Assembly (NCBI RefSeq): GCF_019977335.1
Contig: NZ_AP024653.1
Span: forward strand, 1,550,001 to 1,614,000
Direction of reading: 5' to 3'
Length of the DNA stretch: 64,000 bases
From: Arthrobacter sp. NicSoilB4
Lineage (GTDB): Bacteria; Actinomycetota; Actinomycetes; Actinomycetales; Micrococcaceae
The translations under genes were made by a program, and so were the position numbers. The notes under the pieces were generated by a model that searched no databases, had not been told where the DNA came from, and saw only the letters and a list, made by a program, of their open reading frames with translations. Shown piece by piece: positions 1-6,881 of the stretch (within the stretch, counting starts at the first letter, position 1; the number at the start of each line of letters is the position of its first letter).

Positions 1-34
1 CAAACGCCAAGAATCATCAGCGCAAGGAGCATCG

Positions 35-202
35 ATGCCGGAGTACTGGTACAACGTCAACACGCACGAGGTGGAAGAGGACGCCATGTCCGACTGGAGC
101 CAGCTGATTGGCCCCTACAAGACGCGGGAAGAAGCCGAACACGCCCTGGAGAAGGTCAAGGCACGCAACGAATCCTGGGAAAAGGGCGACGAAGACGACT
201 AG
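35..202 (+). CDS. small SPOR-like protein, 55 aa
   Basis: The 55-residue product is strongly acidic and begins MPEYWYNVNTHEVEEDAMSD. Its second half (GPYKTREEAEHALEKV) resembles the repeat unit of SPOR-type domains, where GPY-x-T/S-x-x-E-A leads into a helix. Short proteins of this kind are widespread in Actinobacteria and are usually annotated as SPOR domain-containing or hypothetical. An AGGAG ribosome-binding site lies 5 to 10 bases before the ATG. There is no signal peptide or membrane segment, so peptidoglycan binding, the role of true SPOR domains, is doubtful here. The next gene starts 9 bases downstream, so the two may be co-transcribed. The function is unknown. Confidence 0.75.
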   Translation: MPEYWYNVNTHEVEEDAMSDWSQLIGPYKTREEAEHALEKVKARNESWEKGDEDD

Positions 203-211
203 CGCCGGCAG

Positions 212-745
212 ATGAGCGGGCTGATCCTGGTCAACGGTCTTCCGGGGTCCGGCAAGACGACCCTTGCCCGGGAGCTGGCCGCCGCGCTGGAACTGCCGCT
301 GTTCTCCAAGGACGCCTACAAGGAGTGCTTGTGGGACAGCGCCCGGCCGCCGGGCGCGGCGGAATCGACAGCGCTGGGGCGCCGTGCGCTGGAGCTGATG
401 TGGGCCGGGATCGCCGCCGCAAAAGGGCCGGCCGTCGTCGAATCCTTCTGGTTCGCGCCCCGGGACCTGGAATTCCTGCGCTCCGATCTCCGGGGCGCAG
501 GCAGGACGGTGGCGGCGGAAGTCTGGTGCGCGCTGGATCCGGCCGCTGCGAGGCAGCGCTGCCGGAACCGTGACCGTCATCCCGTGCACCACGCCGCGCA
601 TGACGACGACGACGTCTGGTCCCGGTGGGTCCAGGAGGCCGGTCCGCTGGGGCTGGGACCGGTGCTGGAAGTTAGCACCGAACGCCCTGTCGACGTGCCG
701 CCGGTTCGCCGGGAGCTGGATGAGCTGCTGGTGCACGGGGACTGA
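212..745 (+). CDS. AAA/P-loop small-molecule kinase-like protein, 177 aa
   Basis: The N terminus carries a Walker A motif, GLPGSGKTTLA (about residues 9-19), typical of the zeta-toxin / chloramphenicol-phosphotransferase / adenylylsulfate-kinase-like group of small P-loop kinases. A Lys-rich lid-like segment (SKDAYKE) follows, and the end has basic residues (RQRCRNRDRHP) that could bind ATP phosphates. The length suits a one-domain kinase. The substrate cannot be deduced. The ATG is 9 bases after the preceding stop; no strong ribosome-binding site is visible, so expression may be coupled to the upstream small gene. Chloramphenicol or aminoglycoside inactivation cannot be claimed from sequence alone. 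Confidence 0.8.
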   Translation: MSGLILVNGLPGSGKTTLARELAAALELPLFSKDAYKECLWDSARPPGAAESTALGRRALELMWAGIAAAKGPAVVESFWFAPRDLEFLRSDLRGAGRTVAAEVWCALDPAAARQRCRNRDRHPVHHAAHDDDDVWSRWVQEAGPLGLGPVLEVSTERPVDVPPVRRELDELLVHGD

Positions 746-789
746 ATTTCTCACCCGGCGCGGATGAGGGCCGGCCGTTGGCGCCCGGC

Positions 790-795
790 CATACT
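790..795 (+). promoter_or_regulatory. -10 element of a leaderless promoter
   Basis: The hexamer CATACT ends 6 bases before the ATG at 802. The spacing matches many other starts in this window. The intervening GGGGAA is too close to the start codon to serve as a ribosome-binding site. Confidence 0.45.
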
Positions 796-801
796 GGGGA
801 A

Positions 802-2856
802 ATGCCGACGAGCGTCACCCGCACCCGCGGCGTCCGAATCACCGATCTGGCCAGGCTGGCCGCCGCCTGGGCTGCCTCGACCGTGGCCCTCATCGTCACA
901 GGCGCGCTGGTGCCGGGGTTTTCCGCCACGAGCTGGTGGGCCTACGCCGCCGTGGCAGCGGCGGCCGGCATCGTCGGACTGGTCCTCCGGCCCCTGCTGG
1001 TGGAAATCTCGGCGAGGGTGGGCTGGCTGGCCGTGCTGCTGGCCGCCCTGCTGGGGCAGGCCCTGATCATGTATGTCGCCATCCGCCTGGTGCCCGGCAT
1101 TGAATCGACGCCGTGGACCGCCTTTGCCGCGACCTGGGTCAGTGCCGCCGTGGGCACCCTCATATCGTGGACCACCACGGCCGGAACCGACGACGGCCTC
1201 ATCACCTCGCTGGCCGGCAGGACACGCCGGCCGCAACCGGTGACCGATCCGGAGGTCGACGGCGTCCTGTTCGTCCAGCTCGATGGTGTCCCCTTCCCGG
1301 TCCTGCAGTGGGCGGTCCAGTCCGGGGGAGTGCCCCACATCCGGCGCTGGCTCGCCTCGGGGGACTACACGCTCCGCGAATGGACGCCCCAGCTGCCGTG
1401 CACCACCCCGGCCAGCCAGATGGGCATCCTGCACGGAACCGTTGACGGGATCCCCGCCTTCCGCTGGTACGACCGTGAGCTCAACAGGGTCCTCGTGGCG
1501 AACCGCCCGGCAGACGCCCGGGTGATCGAGGGAAAGCACAGCACCGGCCGCGGCCTGCTGTGCGACGACGGCGTCTCCATTTCGAACCTGTTCACCGGTG
1601 ACGCGGCCCGGTCCCTGCTGACGATGAGCAGGGTGGAGGTCCGGCACGGCTCCACCCAGACCCGACGTGCGTTCGCCTGGTTCTTCACATCGCCGAACGG
1701 GTTCATGCGCAGCTTCACCCGGACCGTCGGGGAGATCCTCAAGGAGCGCTGGCAGGCCCGGCGGCAGGTCAAGCGTGACCTCGACCCGCGCGTGCACCGG
1801 GACTGGACCTTCGCCCTGCTGCGGGCCGTCACCAACGGTCTCCTTCGCGACCTGAACACCGCCCTCGTGGCGGAGGAGCTGCACCGTGGCACGAAGAGCA
1901 TCTACGTCGACTACGTCGACTACGACGAGATCGCCCACCACGCAGGCATGTTCCGGCCCGAGTCGCTCGCCTCCCTGGACGGCCTGGACCGCACGCTCGG
2001 GTCCCTTGCCCAGCTCGCCGGGTCCGCTGCCCGCCGCTACCGGCTGGTGGTGCTCTCCGACCACGGCCAGTCCCAGGGCACGCCGTTCGCCGACCGGTAT
2101 GGCCAGGCGCTCGGCGGCCTGTGTGCGGAACTCATGCAGGAAACGGTGCAGAACGTGGACGCGTCCGTCGAAGGGCTGGGGCGCGCGGACTCCATCGCCG
2201 GTGACATCGCGACCGGAGGGATGACCGGGAAGCTCGCCGTCCGTGCCAACAAGGGACTCGCCAAGGCGCAGGAGACGCCGGCGCCAGAGGACGCCGCCGC
2301 GGACCCGGTTGTGGTGCTGGGCTCCGGCAACCTGGGCCTGGTCTACGTCCGGGGTGACCGGCGGTGGACGCTCCAGGCCCTCGAGAAGGAGTGGCCGGCC
2401 CTGGTGCCCGGCCTGGCCGGACACCCCGGCGTCGGCTTCGTCGCCGGCATCGATGAGGACGGCCGGGCGTGGGCGATCGGCAGCAGCGGGCGCCGCAACA
2501 TCGCGACCGGCGACGTGGAGGGCACCGATCCGCTGGCGGCCTACGGATCCCACGCCGCGCGGGTGCTGCTGCGTGCCCTCCGGCAGCCCGAGGCACCGGA
2601 TCTCTACGTCAACAGCACGGTCGATCCGGTGACCAACGACGTCGCGGCGTTCGAAGGCCTGGTCGGATCCCACGGGGGCCTCGGCGGCTGGCAGGACCGT
2701 GCGGTGCTGCTGGGCCCGGCGGATCTTATGGCGGGGCTGCCGGAGCGGATCGAGGGCGCCGATGAGCTCCACCGGGTGCTCGTCGCGATGCTCGAGTCCT
2801 GCGGCCAGCGCGCCACGGAGCGGCATGCCCCGCCCGGAGGAGTGCCCGCGGATTGA
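802..2856 (+). CDS. membrane holin-like / alkaline-phosphatase-superfamily phosphodiesterase fusion, 684 aa
   Basis: The first ~130 residues contain about four hydrophobic segments (roughly 16-36, 42-62, 68-92, 100-120) that resemble the phage-holin 4 family of small membrane proteins. The rest is an alkaline-phosphatase-superfamily metallohydrolase: FVQLDGVPFP near residue 160 (first metal aspartate), TPASQMGILHG (nucleophile threonine or serine region), DYVDYDEIAHHAG (metal Asp/His), VVLSDHGQSQG (DHG metal pair) and SHGGLGGWQDR near the end. The enzyme should hydrolyse a phosphodiester or phosphomonoester at the membrane; the substrate is unknown. The ATG at 802 is preferred over an in-frame TTG at 778 because a -10-like hexamer ends 6 bases before it. 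The neighbours give no functional hint. Confidence 0.85.
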   Translation: MPTSVTRTRGVRITDLARLAAAWAASTVALIVTGALVPGFSATSWWAYAAVAAAAGIVGLVLRPLLVEISARVGWLAVLLAALLGQALIMYVAIRLVPGIESTPWTAFAATWVSAAVGTLISWTTTAGTDDGLITSLAGRTRRPQPVTDPEVDGVLFVQLDGVPFPVLQWAVQSGGVPHIRRWLASGDYTLREWTPQLPCTTPASQMGILHGTVDGIPAFRWYDRELNRVLVANRPADARVIEGKHSTGRGLLCDDGVSISNLFTGDAARSLLTMSRVEVRHGSTQTRRAFAWFFTSPNGFMRSFTRTVGEILKERWQARRQVKRDLDPRVHRDWTFALLRAVTNGLLRDLNTALVAEELHRGTKSIYVDYVDYDEIAHHAGMFRPESLASLDGLDRTLGSLAQLAGSAARRYRLVVLSDHGQSQGTPFADRYGQALGGLCAELMQETVQNVDASVEGLGRADSIAGDIATGGMTGKLAVRANKGLAKAQETPAPEDAAADPVVVLGSGNLGLVYVRGDRRWTLQALEKEWPALVPGLAGHPGVGFVAGIDEDGRAWAIGSSGRRNIATGDVEGTDPLAAYGSHAARVLLRALRQPEAPDLYVNSTVDPVTNDVAAFEGLVGSHGGLGGWQDRAVLLGPADLMAGLPERIEGADELHRVLVAMLESCGQRATERHAPPGGVPAD

Positions 2857-2889
2857 CGCCGGGGCGGGACCTCGGGCGAGGCGTTGAGC

Positions 2890-3666
2890 TCACGACGGGG
2901 CGACCCAGAACTGGCCCGGGGCAAGGACGACCGCCGTGCAGCCGGGCGCCTGCTCCGCCACGGCCTCGGCAAACCGGCGCCCGGGCTGCTCCAGCCAGCT
3001 CCGGGCAAAGTGTGCGAGGAAGGGAGGGTGCAGGGTTCCCCAGTGCACCGGTATGGCGAACCGGGCACCGCTCAGCACGGCAGCCCGGGCGGCGGTCACG
3101 GGGGACAGATGGCCGGCCGAGAGCCTCGGTCCCCACCCCCAGACCGGCACCAGGGCAACGTCGATGGGGCCGCCCGCCATCGCCGGCATCGCGGCCATCT
3201 CCGGAAACAGCCCCGTGTCGCCGGCGATCCACACGGTTCCCGAAGGACCCCGCACCAGGTGGCCGTGGGCGGCGTTTGGACGGTGGGGCATGGGGCGGTG
3301 GCGGTGCTCGGCCGGCACCTGGCGCACCTGGACCTGAGCGCCTGTCGGGTTGTCGATCGTGGTCCAGCCGTCCCCGAGGGGGACACTGTCCGGCAGCCGT
3401 CGTCGTCGTCGTCGTAACCAGGCGACGTTTTCCGGGGCGCTCATCAGGGTTGCGTCGCGCAGCATGCGGAGGGAGCTCAGCTCGGCGTGGTCGTGGTGCA
3501 GGTGTGAGAGGAGCACAACGTCGGGGCGGCTCCACGAGGAAGGGTCCGGCCGGGGTGCCAGACGCCGCAGCAGCCCGGCGTGGGGCCGCAGCAGCGGGTC
3601 GGTCAGGAATCGGACCCCGTCCAGGTCCAGCACCACGGAGGAGTGGCCAAGCCAGGTGACTTTCAT
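2890..3666 (-). CDS. MBL-fold metallo-hydrolase (UlaG-like), 258 aa
   Basis: Begins MKVTWLGHSSVVLDLDGVRF, the standard start of UlaG / L-ascorbate-6-phosphate-lactonase-like metallo-beta-lactamase proteins. The metal motif HxHxDH is seen as LSHLHHDHAE, GDTGLF supplies a later Asp ligand, and IPVHWGTLH near the C terminus supplies the last His. It is probably a cytoplasmic hydrolase; the substrate is unknown. An odd feature is a run of six arginines (LRRRRRRLP), five of them encoded by CGA, a codon that is rare in high-GC actinobacteria. The gene converges with the phosphodiesterase gene; only 33 bases separate the two stops. No good ribosome-binding site is seen before the ATG. Confidence 0.88.
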   Translation of the reverse strand: MKVTWLGHSSVVLDLDGVRFLTDPLLRPHAGLLRRLAPRPDPSSWSRPDVVLLSHLHHDHAELSSLRMLRDATLMSAPENVAWLRRRRRRLPDSVPLGDGWTTIDNPTGAQVQVRQVPAEHRHRPMPHRPNAAHGHLVRGPSGTVWIAGDTGLFPEMAAMPAMAGGPIDVALVPVWGWGPRLSAGHLSPVTAARAAVLSGARFAIPVHWGTLHPPFLAHFARSWLEQPGRRFAEAVAEQAPGCTAVVLAPGQFWVAPS

Positions 3667-3705
3667 GGAAGCACGACGGAAGGCGCAGCCCCTTGGCAGG
3701 TCAGA

Positions 3706-4101
3706 TCAGGCCATGGCCTTCGCCTTAAGGGAATCAAACTCCGCCTGGCTGATGGCTCCGGAATCGAGCAGCGCCTTGGCATCGGAGATCTGGCTGGCCG
3801 GGCTGGCCGACTTTCCGGCCACCTGCTGGATGTACTCCTGCTGGGCGGCCTGTTGTTCGGCAATTGCCTTCATCTGCCGCTCGGTCATGCTGCGGCCCCG
3901 GGCGATCAGGTAGATGAGGGCGCCGAGCCAGGGAACGAAGATCAGCAGTATCGACCAGCCGGCCTTTCCCCAGCCGCTGAGCGTGCTGTCGCCGAACAAG
4001 TCGAACAGGCAACGGAACCACACCATCAGGGCTGCAATCCAGATGAAGAACCAGAAACTCCACAGCAGGACGTCCCAGAAGTCAGTCGAAATTGAGTCCA
4101 T
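3706..4101 (-). CDS. PLDc_N / SHOCT-domain membrane protein, 131 aa
   Basis: Two hydrophobic segments (about residues 9-32 and 46-68), separated by WFRCLFDLFGDSTLSGWGKA, match the phospholipase-D-nuclease N-terminal (PLDc_N) module, which is a membrane module and not an enzyme. The last 30 residues (ISDAKALLDSGAISQAEFDS) form a SHOCT motif, a short C-terminal oligomerisation module. The ATG at 4101 is chosen because AGGAG lies 5 bases upstream; an earlier in-frame start at 4176 has no such signal. The function is unknown; proteins of this layout are common in Arthrobacter-like genomes. Confidence 0.85.
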   Translation of the reverse strand: MDSISTDFWDVLLWSFWFFIWIAALMVWFRCLFDLFGDSTLSGWGKAGWSILLIFVPWLGALIYLIARGRSMTERQMKAIAEQQAAQQEYIQQVAGKSASPASQISDAKALLDSGAISQAEFDSLKAKAMA

Positions 4102-4304
4102 GGCTACTCCTCCACTAGTGTCCGCGGTGTCCGGCCCATCGCTTCGGGCGCGAATGAGGCCGTAATGGCGGAACATCTGCCGGGGCCCACTGCGGGCCCT
4201 TAATGGCCAGACTGCCCGTCCTGGCAGGACTCCGCATCGCCCGTGAAGGATGAGGTGACCCCGAGAAGCCGCTGTGCCGGCTGGGAGGTCAGCCCGCGAA
4301 TCGG

Positions 4305-5243
4305 CTAGAAAGAATGCTCGGGGCCGGGGAACTGGCCGGAGCGCACGTCCTCGCCGTACGCCTTCGCGGCATCGCTGAGTGAAGTGCGCAGGTCAGCGTA
4401 CTGCCGGACGAACTTCGCCATCCGGCCCCCGCGCAGGCCCGCCATGTCCTGCCACACCAGCACCTGGCCCGTGGTGGCGTTGCCGGCGCCGATGCCGACG
4501 GTGGGGACGTCGACGGCGGCGTCCACGGCTGCCGCCGTCTTCGCCGGAACCATTTCCATCAGCACGCAGAACGCGCCGGCATCGGCCAGGGCGACGGCGT
4601 CGTCGATCAGCCGCTGGGCGTCGTCGCCGCGGCCCTGGACCCGGTAGCCGCCCAGCGCGTGCTCGCTCTGCGGGGTGAATCCGATGTGCGCCATGACGGG
4701 GATCCCGGCCTGGACCATGGCCCGGACGGTCTCCGCATAGAATTTGCCGCCCTCGATCTTGACCGCGTGGGCGAGCCCTTCCTTGAGGAACCGCACACCG
4801 GTGGCCACGGCCTGCTGGGCGGAGACCTCGTAGCTGCCGAAGGGCAGGTCCGCAACGACCAGGGCGCGCCTTGCCGAACGGGCGACAGCGCGGCACAGCG
4901 GGAGCAGCTCGTCCACGGTGACGGGCAGGCTGGTTTCGTTGCCGAACACATTGTTCGAGGCGGAGTCGCCCACGAGGAGGACCTCGATGCCGGCCTGGTC
5001 GAAGATTTCCGCCGTGTACTGGTCATAGGCCGTCAGCATGGCGAAGCGCTCACCGTTGAGCTTCGCCTGGTGCAGGTGGTGGGTGCGGATCTTCGCCACA
5101 GGCTTCCGCGCGGCAGCCTCCGGGGCAGTCCCTGACGCCGCGCCGGCCGGCTGGGCGGGGCCGGCGGCCGAGGGGCCGTTGCCGTAGGGTGCCGCTACTT
5201 CGGCTGCGGGCATGCTGGAATCGGGGCTTTTGCTTGTGGCCAT
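4305..5243 (-). CDS. panB: 3-methyl-2-oxobutanoate hydroxymethyltransferase, 312 aa
   Basis: Catalyses the first committed step of pantothenate (coenzyme A) synthesis: transfer of hydroxymethyl from methylene-tetrahydrofolate to 2-oxoisovalerate to give ketopantoate. Family motifs are clear: [13 protein letters not shown] (metal aspartate), [11 protein letters not shown] (second aspartate), KIEGG (substrate lysine and glutamate), LMEMVP (catalytic glutamate) and [17 protein letters not shown]. The protein carries about 45 extra N-terminal residues rich in Ala and Pro compared with the ~265-residue enterobacterial enzyme. The start is supported by TACGCT ending 6 bases before the ATG, so the mRNA is probably leaderless. 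The gene is divergent from glnA2. Confidence 0.96.
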   Translation of the reverse strand: MATSKSPDSSMPAAEVAAPYGNGPSAAGPAQPAGAASGTAPEAAARKPVAKIRTHHLHQAKLNGERFAMLTAYDQYTAEIFDQAGIEVLLVGDSASNNVFGNETSLPVTVDELLPLCRAVARSARRALVVADLPFGSYEVSAQQAVATGVRFLKEGLAHAVKIEGGKFYAETVRAMVQAGIPVMAHIGFTPQSEHALGGYRVQGRGDDAQRLIDDAVALADAGAFCVLMEMVPAKTAAAVDAAVDVPTVGIGAGNATTGQVLVWQDMAGLRGGRMAKFVRQYADLRTSLSDAAKAYGEDVRSGQFPGPEHSF

Positions 5244-5249
5244 GGCACG

Positions 5250-5255
5250 AGCGTA
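5250..5255 (-). promoter_or_regulatory. -10 element of leaderless panB promoter
   Basis: On the minus strand TACGCT is followed by exactly six bases (CGTGCC) and the panB ATG at 5243. No ribosome-binding site is present, so transcription probably starts at the A of the start codon. Confidence 0.6.
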
Positions 5256-5300
5256 GTGCGATACCGCGCGTCCTAGCTACCGGGCCCCGGCCGCCGGGCT

Positions 5301-5316
5301 GGTGAATCACATCACA
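5301..5316. promoter_or_regulatory. candidate CRP/GlxR-type cAMP-receptor site
   Basis: Read on the minus strand the site is TGTGA-TGTGAT-TCACC, matching the CRP consensus TGTGA-N6-TCACA at 9 of 10 defined positions. It lies between the divergent panB and glnA2 genes, 58 bases upstream of the panB start codon and about 215 bases upstream of the glnA2 start. CRP-family control of nitrogen genes is known in corynebacteria (GlxR); control here is inference. Confidence 0.5.
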
Positions 5317-5531
5317 AGGCACGGTGGACAGCCTCCGTCGCCGCGTCCCGGGCGCAGGCTTCCGGCGGCCGGATCCCGGGACGTTATGTTAACGCTGTGT
5401 TACGTGAGTCGGCTGCTCCAGCAATCGATGGCAATGATTAGTAAAGTGAATCCTGAGCAGCTGCGGGACCAATGCCTGGCGGGAGTCAGGACATGCCCCG
5501 GGCACGGACGTTGAACCGGAAAGAGGCCACT

Positions 5532-6872
5532 ATGGACCGCCAGCAAGAGTTTGTCCTGCGGACAATCGAAGAGCGCGACGTGCGGTTCGTGCGGCTGTGG
5601 TTTACCGACGTCGTGGGTTCCCTGAAATCCGTGGCGCTCGCCCCGGCCGAGGTTGAAGGGGCATTCGAGGAAGGCCTGGGCTTCGACGGCTCCTCGATCG
5701 AAGGCCTCGCCCGCGTCTTCGAGTCCGACATGCTGGCCCAGCCGGACCCCGCAACCTTCCAGATCCTGCCCTGGCGCGGCGAGACGGAAGCGACCTCCCG
5801 GATGTTCTGCGACGTCCTGACCCCCGACGGCGAACCGTCCGCCGCGGATCCGCGGAACGTCCTCAAGCGCAACCTGGCCAAGGCCGCGGACATGGGCTTC
5901 ACCTGCTACACACATCCCGAGATCGAGTTCTACCTGCTGAAGTCCCAGCATCCGGGCCCTGACGGCGCTCCGGTGCCGGTGGACGAAGGGGGCTACTTCG
6001 ACCACGTCCCGGGCGGCGTCGCCCAGGACTTCCGCCGCACCGCCGTCACCATGCTCGAATCGGTTGGCATCTCCGTGGAGTTCAGCCACCACGAGGCGGG
6101 CCCCGGCCAGAACGAAATCGACCTGCGCTACGCGGATGCGCTGCAGACCGCGGACAACATCATGACGTTCCGCACCGTGATCAAAGAGGTTGCACTGCAG
6201 CAGGGCACCTACGCCACGTTCATGCCGAAGCCGTTCACGGCCCACCCGGGCTCCGGCATGCACACGCACTTCTCGCTCTTCGAGGGCGACACGAACGCCT
6301 TCTACGAAGCCGGTGCCGAGTTCCAGCTCTCCGAGACAGCGCGGCAGTTCATCGCCGGCATCCTCAAGCACGCACCGGAATTCACCGCCGTCACCAACCA
6401 GTTCGTAAACTCGTACAAGCGGCTCTGGGGCGGGGGAGAAGCCCCTAGCTACCTCAGCTGGGGCCACAACAACCGCTCCGCCCTGGTCCGCGTCCCGCTG
6501 TACAAGCCCGGCAAGGGACAGTCCGCGCGCATTGAATACCGCGGCATCGACTCCGCGGCCAACCCCTACCTGGCCTACGCCGTGCTGCTTGGCGCAGGGC
6601 TCAAGGGCATCGAGGAGGGCTACCAGCTCCCCGCCGCCGCCGAGGACGACATCTGGTCGCTGAGTTCGGCCGAGCGCCGCGCGATGGGCCACGACCCGCT
6701 CCCGGCCAGCCTGCACGACGCCATCCGCACCATGGAGGACTCCGAACTTATGCCGCAGATCCTCGGCGAGCAGGTGTTCGAGCACTTCCTGCGCAACAAG
6801 CGGGCCGAGTGGCAGGACTACCGTCTCCAGGTCACGCCCTACGAGCTGCAGCGCAACCTCGGCATCCTTTAG
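5532..6872 (+). CDS. glnA2: glutamine synthetase type I, GlnA2-like, 446 aa
   Basis: ATP-dependent ligation of ammonia to glutamate, or possibly gamma-glutamylation of another amine. The order is the usual one: GS beta-grasp (about 1-110, LWFTDVVGSLKSVALAP, EGLGFDGSSIEG), then the catalytic domain with EIEFYLL, HHEAGPGQNEID, GSGMHTHFSLF and NRSALVRVP. The C terminus has EEGYQLPAAAEDDIW where adenylylated enzymes carry an LYDLP-type loop, so regulation by GlnE may differ from that of GlnA1. The ATG at 5532 follows GAAAGAGG; an upstream in-frame ATG at 5472 lacks support. glnE starts 9 bases after the stop, so the two form an operon, as glnA2-glnE do in mycobacteria. Some actinobacterial GlnA-like paralogues act on polyamines; this one groups by context with GlnA2. 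Confidence 0.93.
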   Translation: MDRQQEFVLRTIEERDVRFVRLWFTDVVGSLKSVALAPAEVEGAFEEGLGFDGSSIEGLARVFESDMLAQPDPATFQILPWRGETEATSRMFCDVLTPDGEPSAADPRNVLKRNLAKAADMGFTCYTHPEIEFYLLKSQHPGPDGAPVPVDEGGYFDHVPGGVAQDFRRTAVTMLESVGISVEFSHHEAGPGQNEIDLRYADALQTADNIMTFRTVIKEVALQQGTYATFMPKPFTAHPGSGMHTHFSLFEGDTNAFYEAGAEFQLSETARQFIAGILKHAPEFTAVTNQFVNSYKRLWGGGEAPSYLSWGHNNRSALVRVPLYKPGKGQSARIEYRGIDSAANPYLAYAVLLGAGLKGIEEGYQLPAAAEDDIWSLSSAERRAMGHDPLPASLHDAIRTMEDSELMPQILGEQVFEHFLRNKRAEWQDYRLQVTPYELQRNLGIL

Positions 6873-6881
6873 GCGTCCCCG

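Noticed and set aside
751..2826. Long antisense open frame over the holin/phosphodiesterase gene
   Set aside because: High-GC genes often leave the opposite strand open. The sense protein has full domain motifs; the antisense product is low-complexity and has no recognisable domain.
5388..5403. Possible second GlnR box upstream of glnA2 (GTTAA-N6-GTTAC)
   Set aside because: One half matches, but the other (TTAAC in place of GAAAC) has only 3 of 5 consensus bases and there is no tandem partner.
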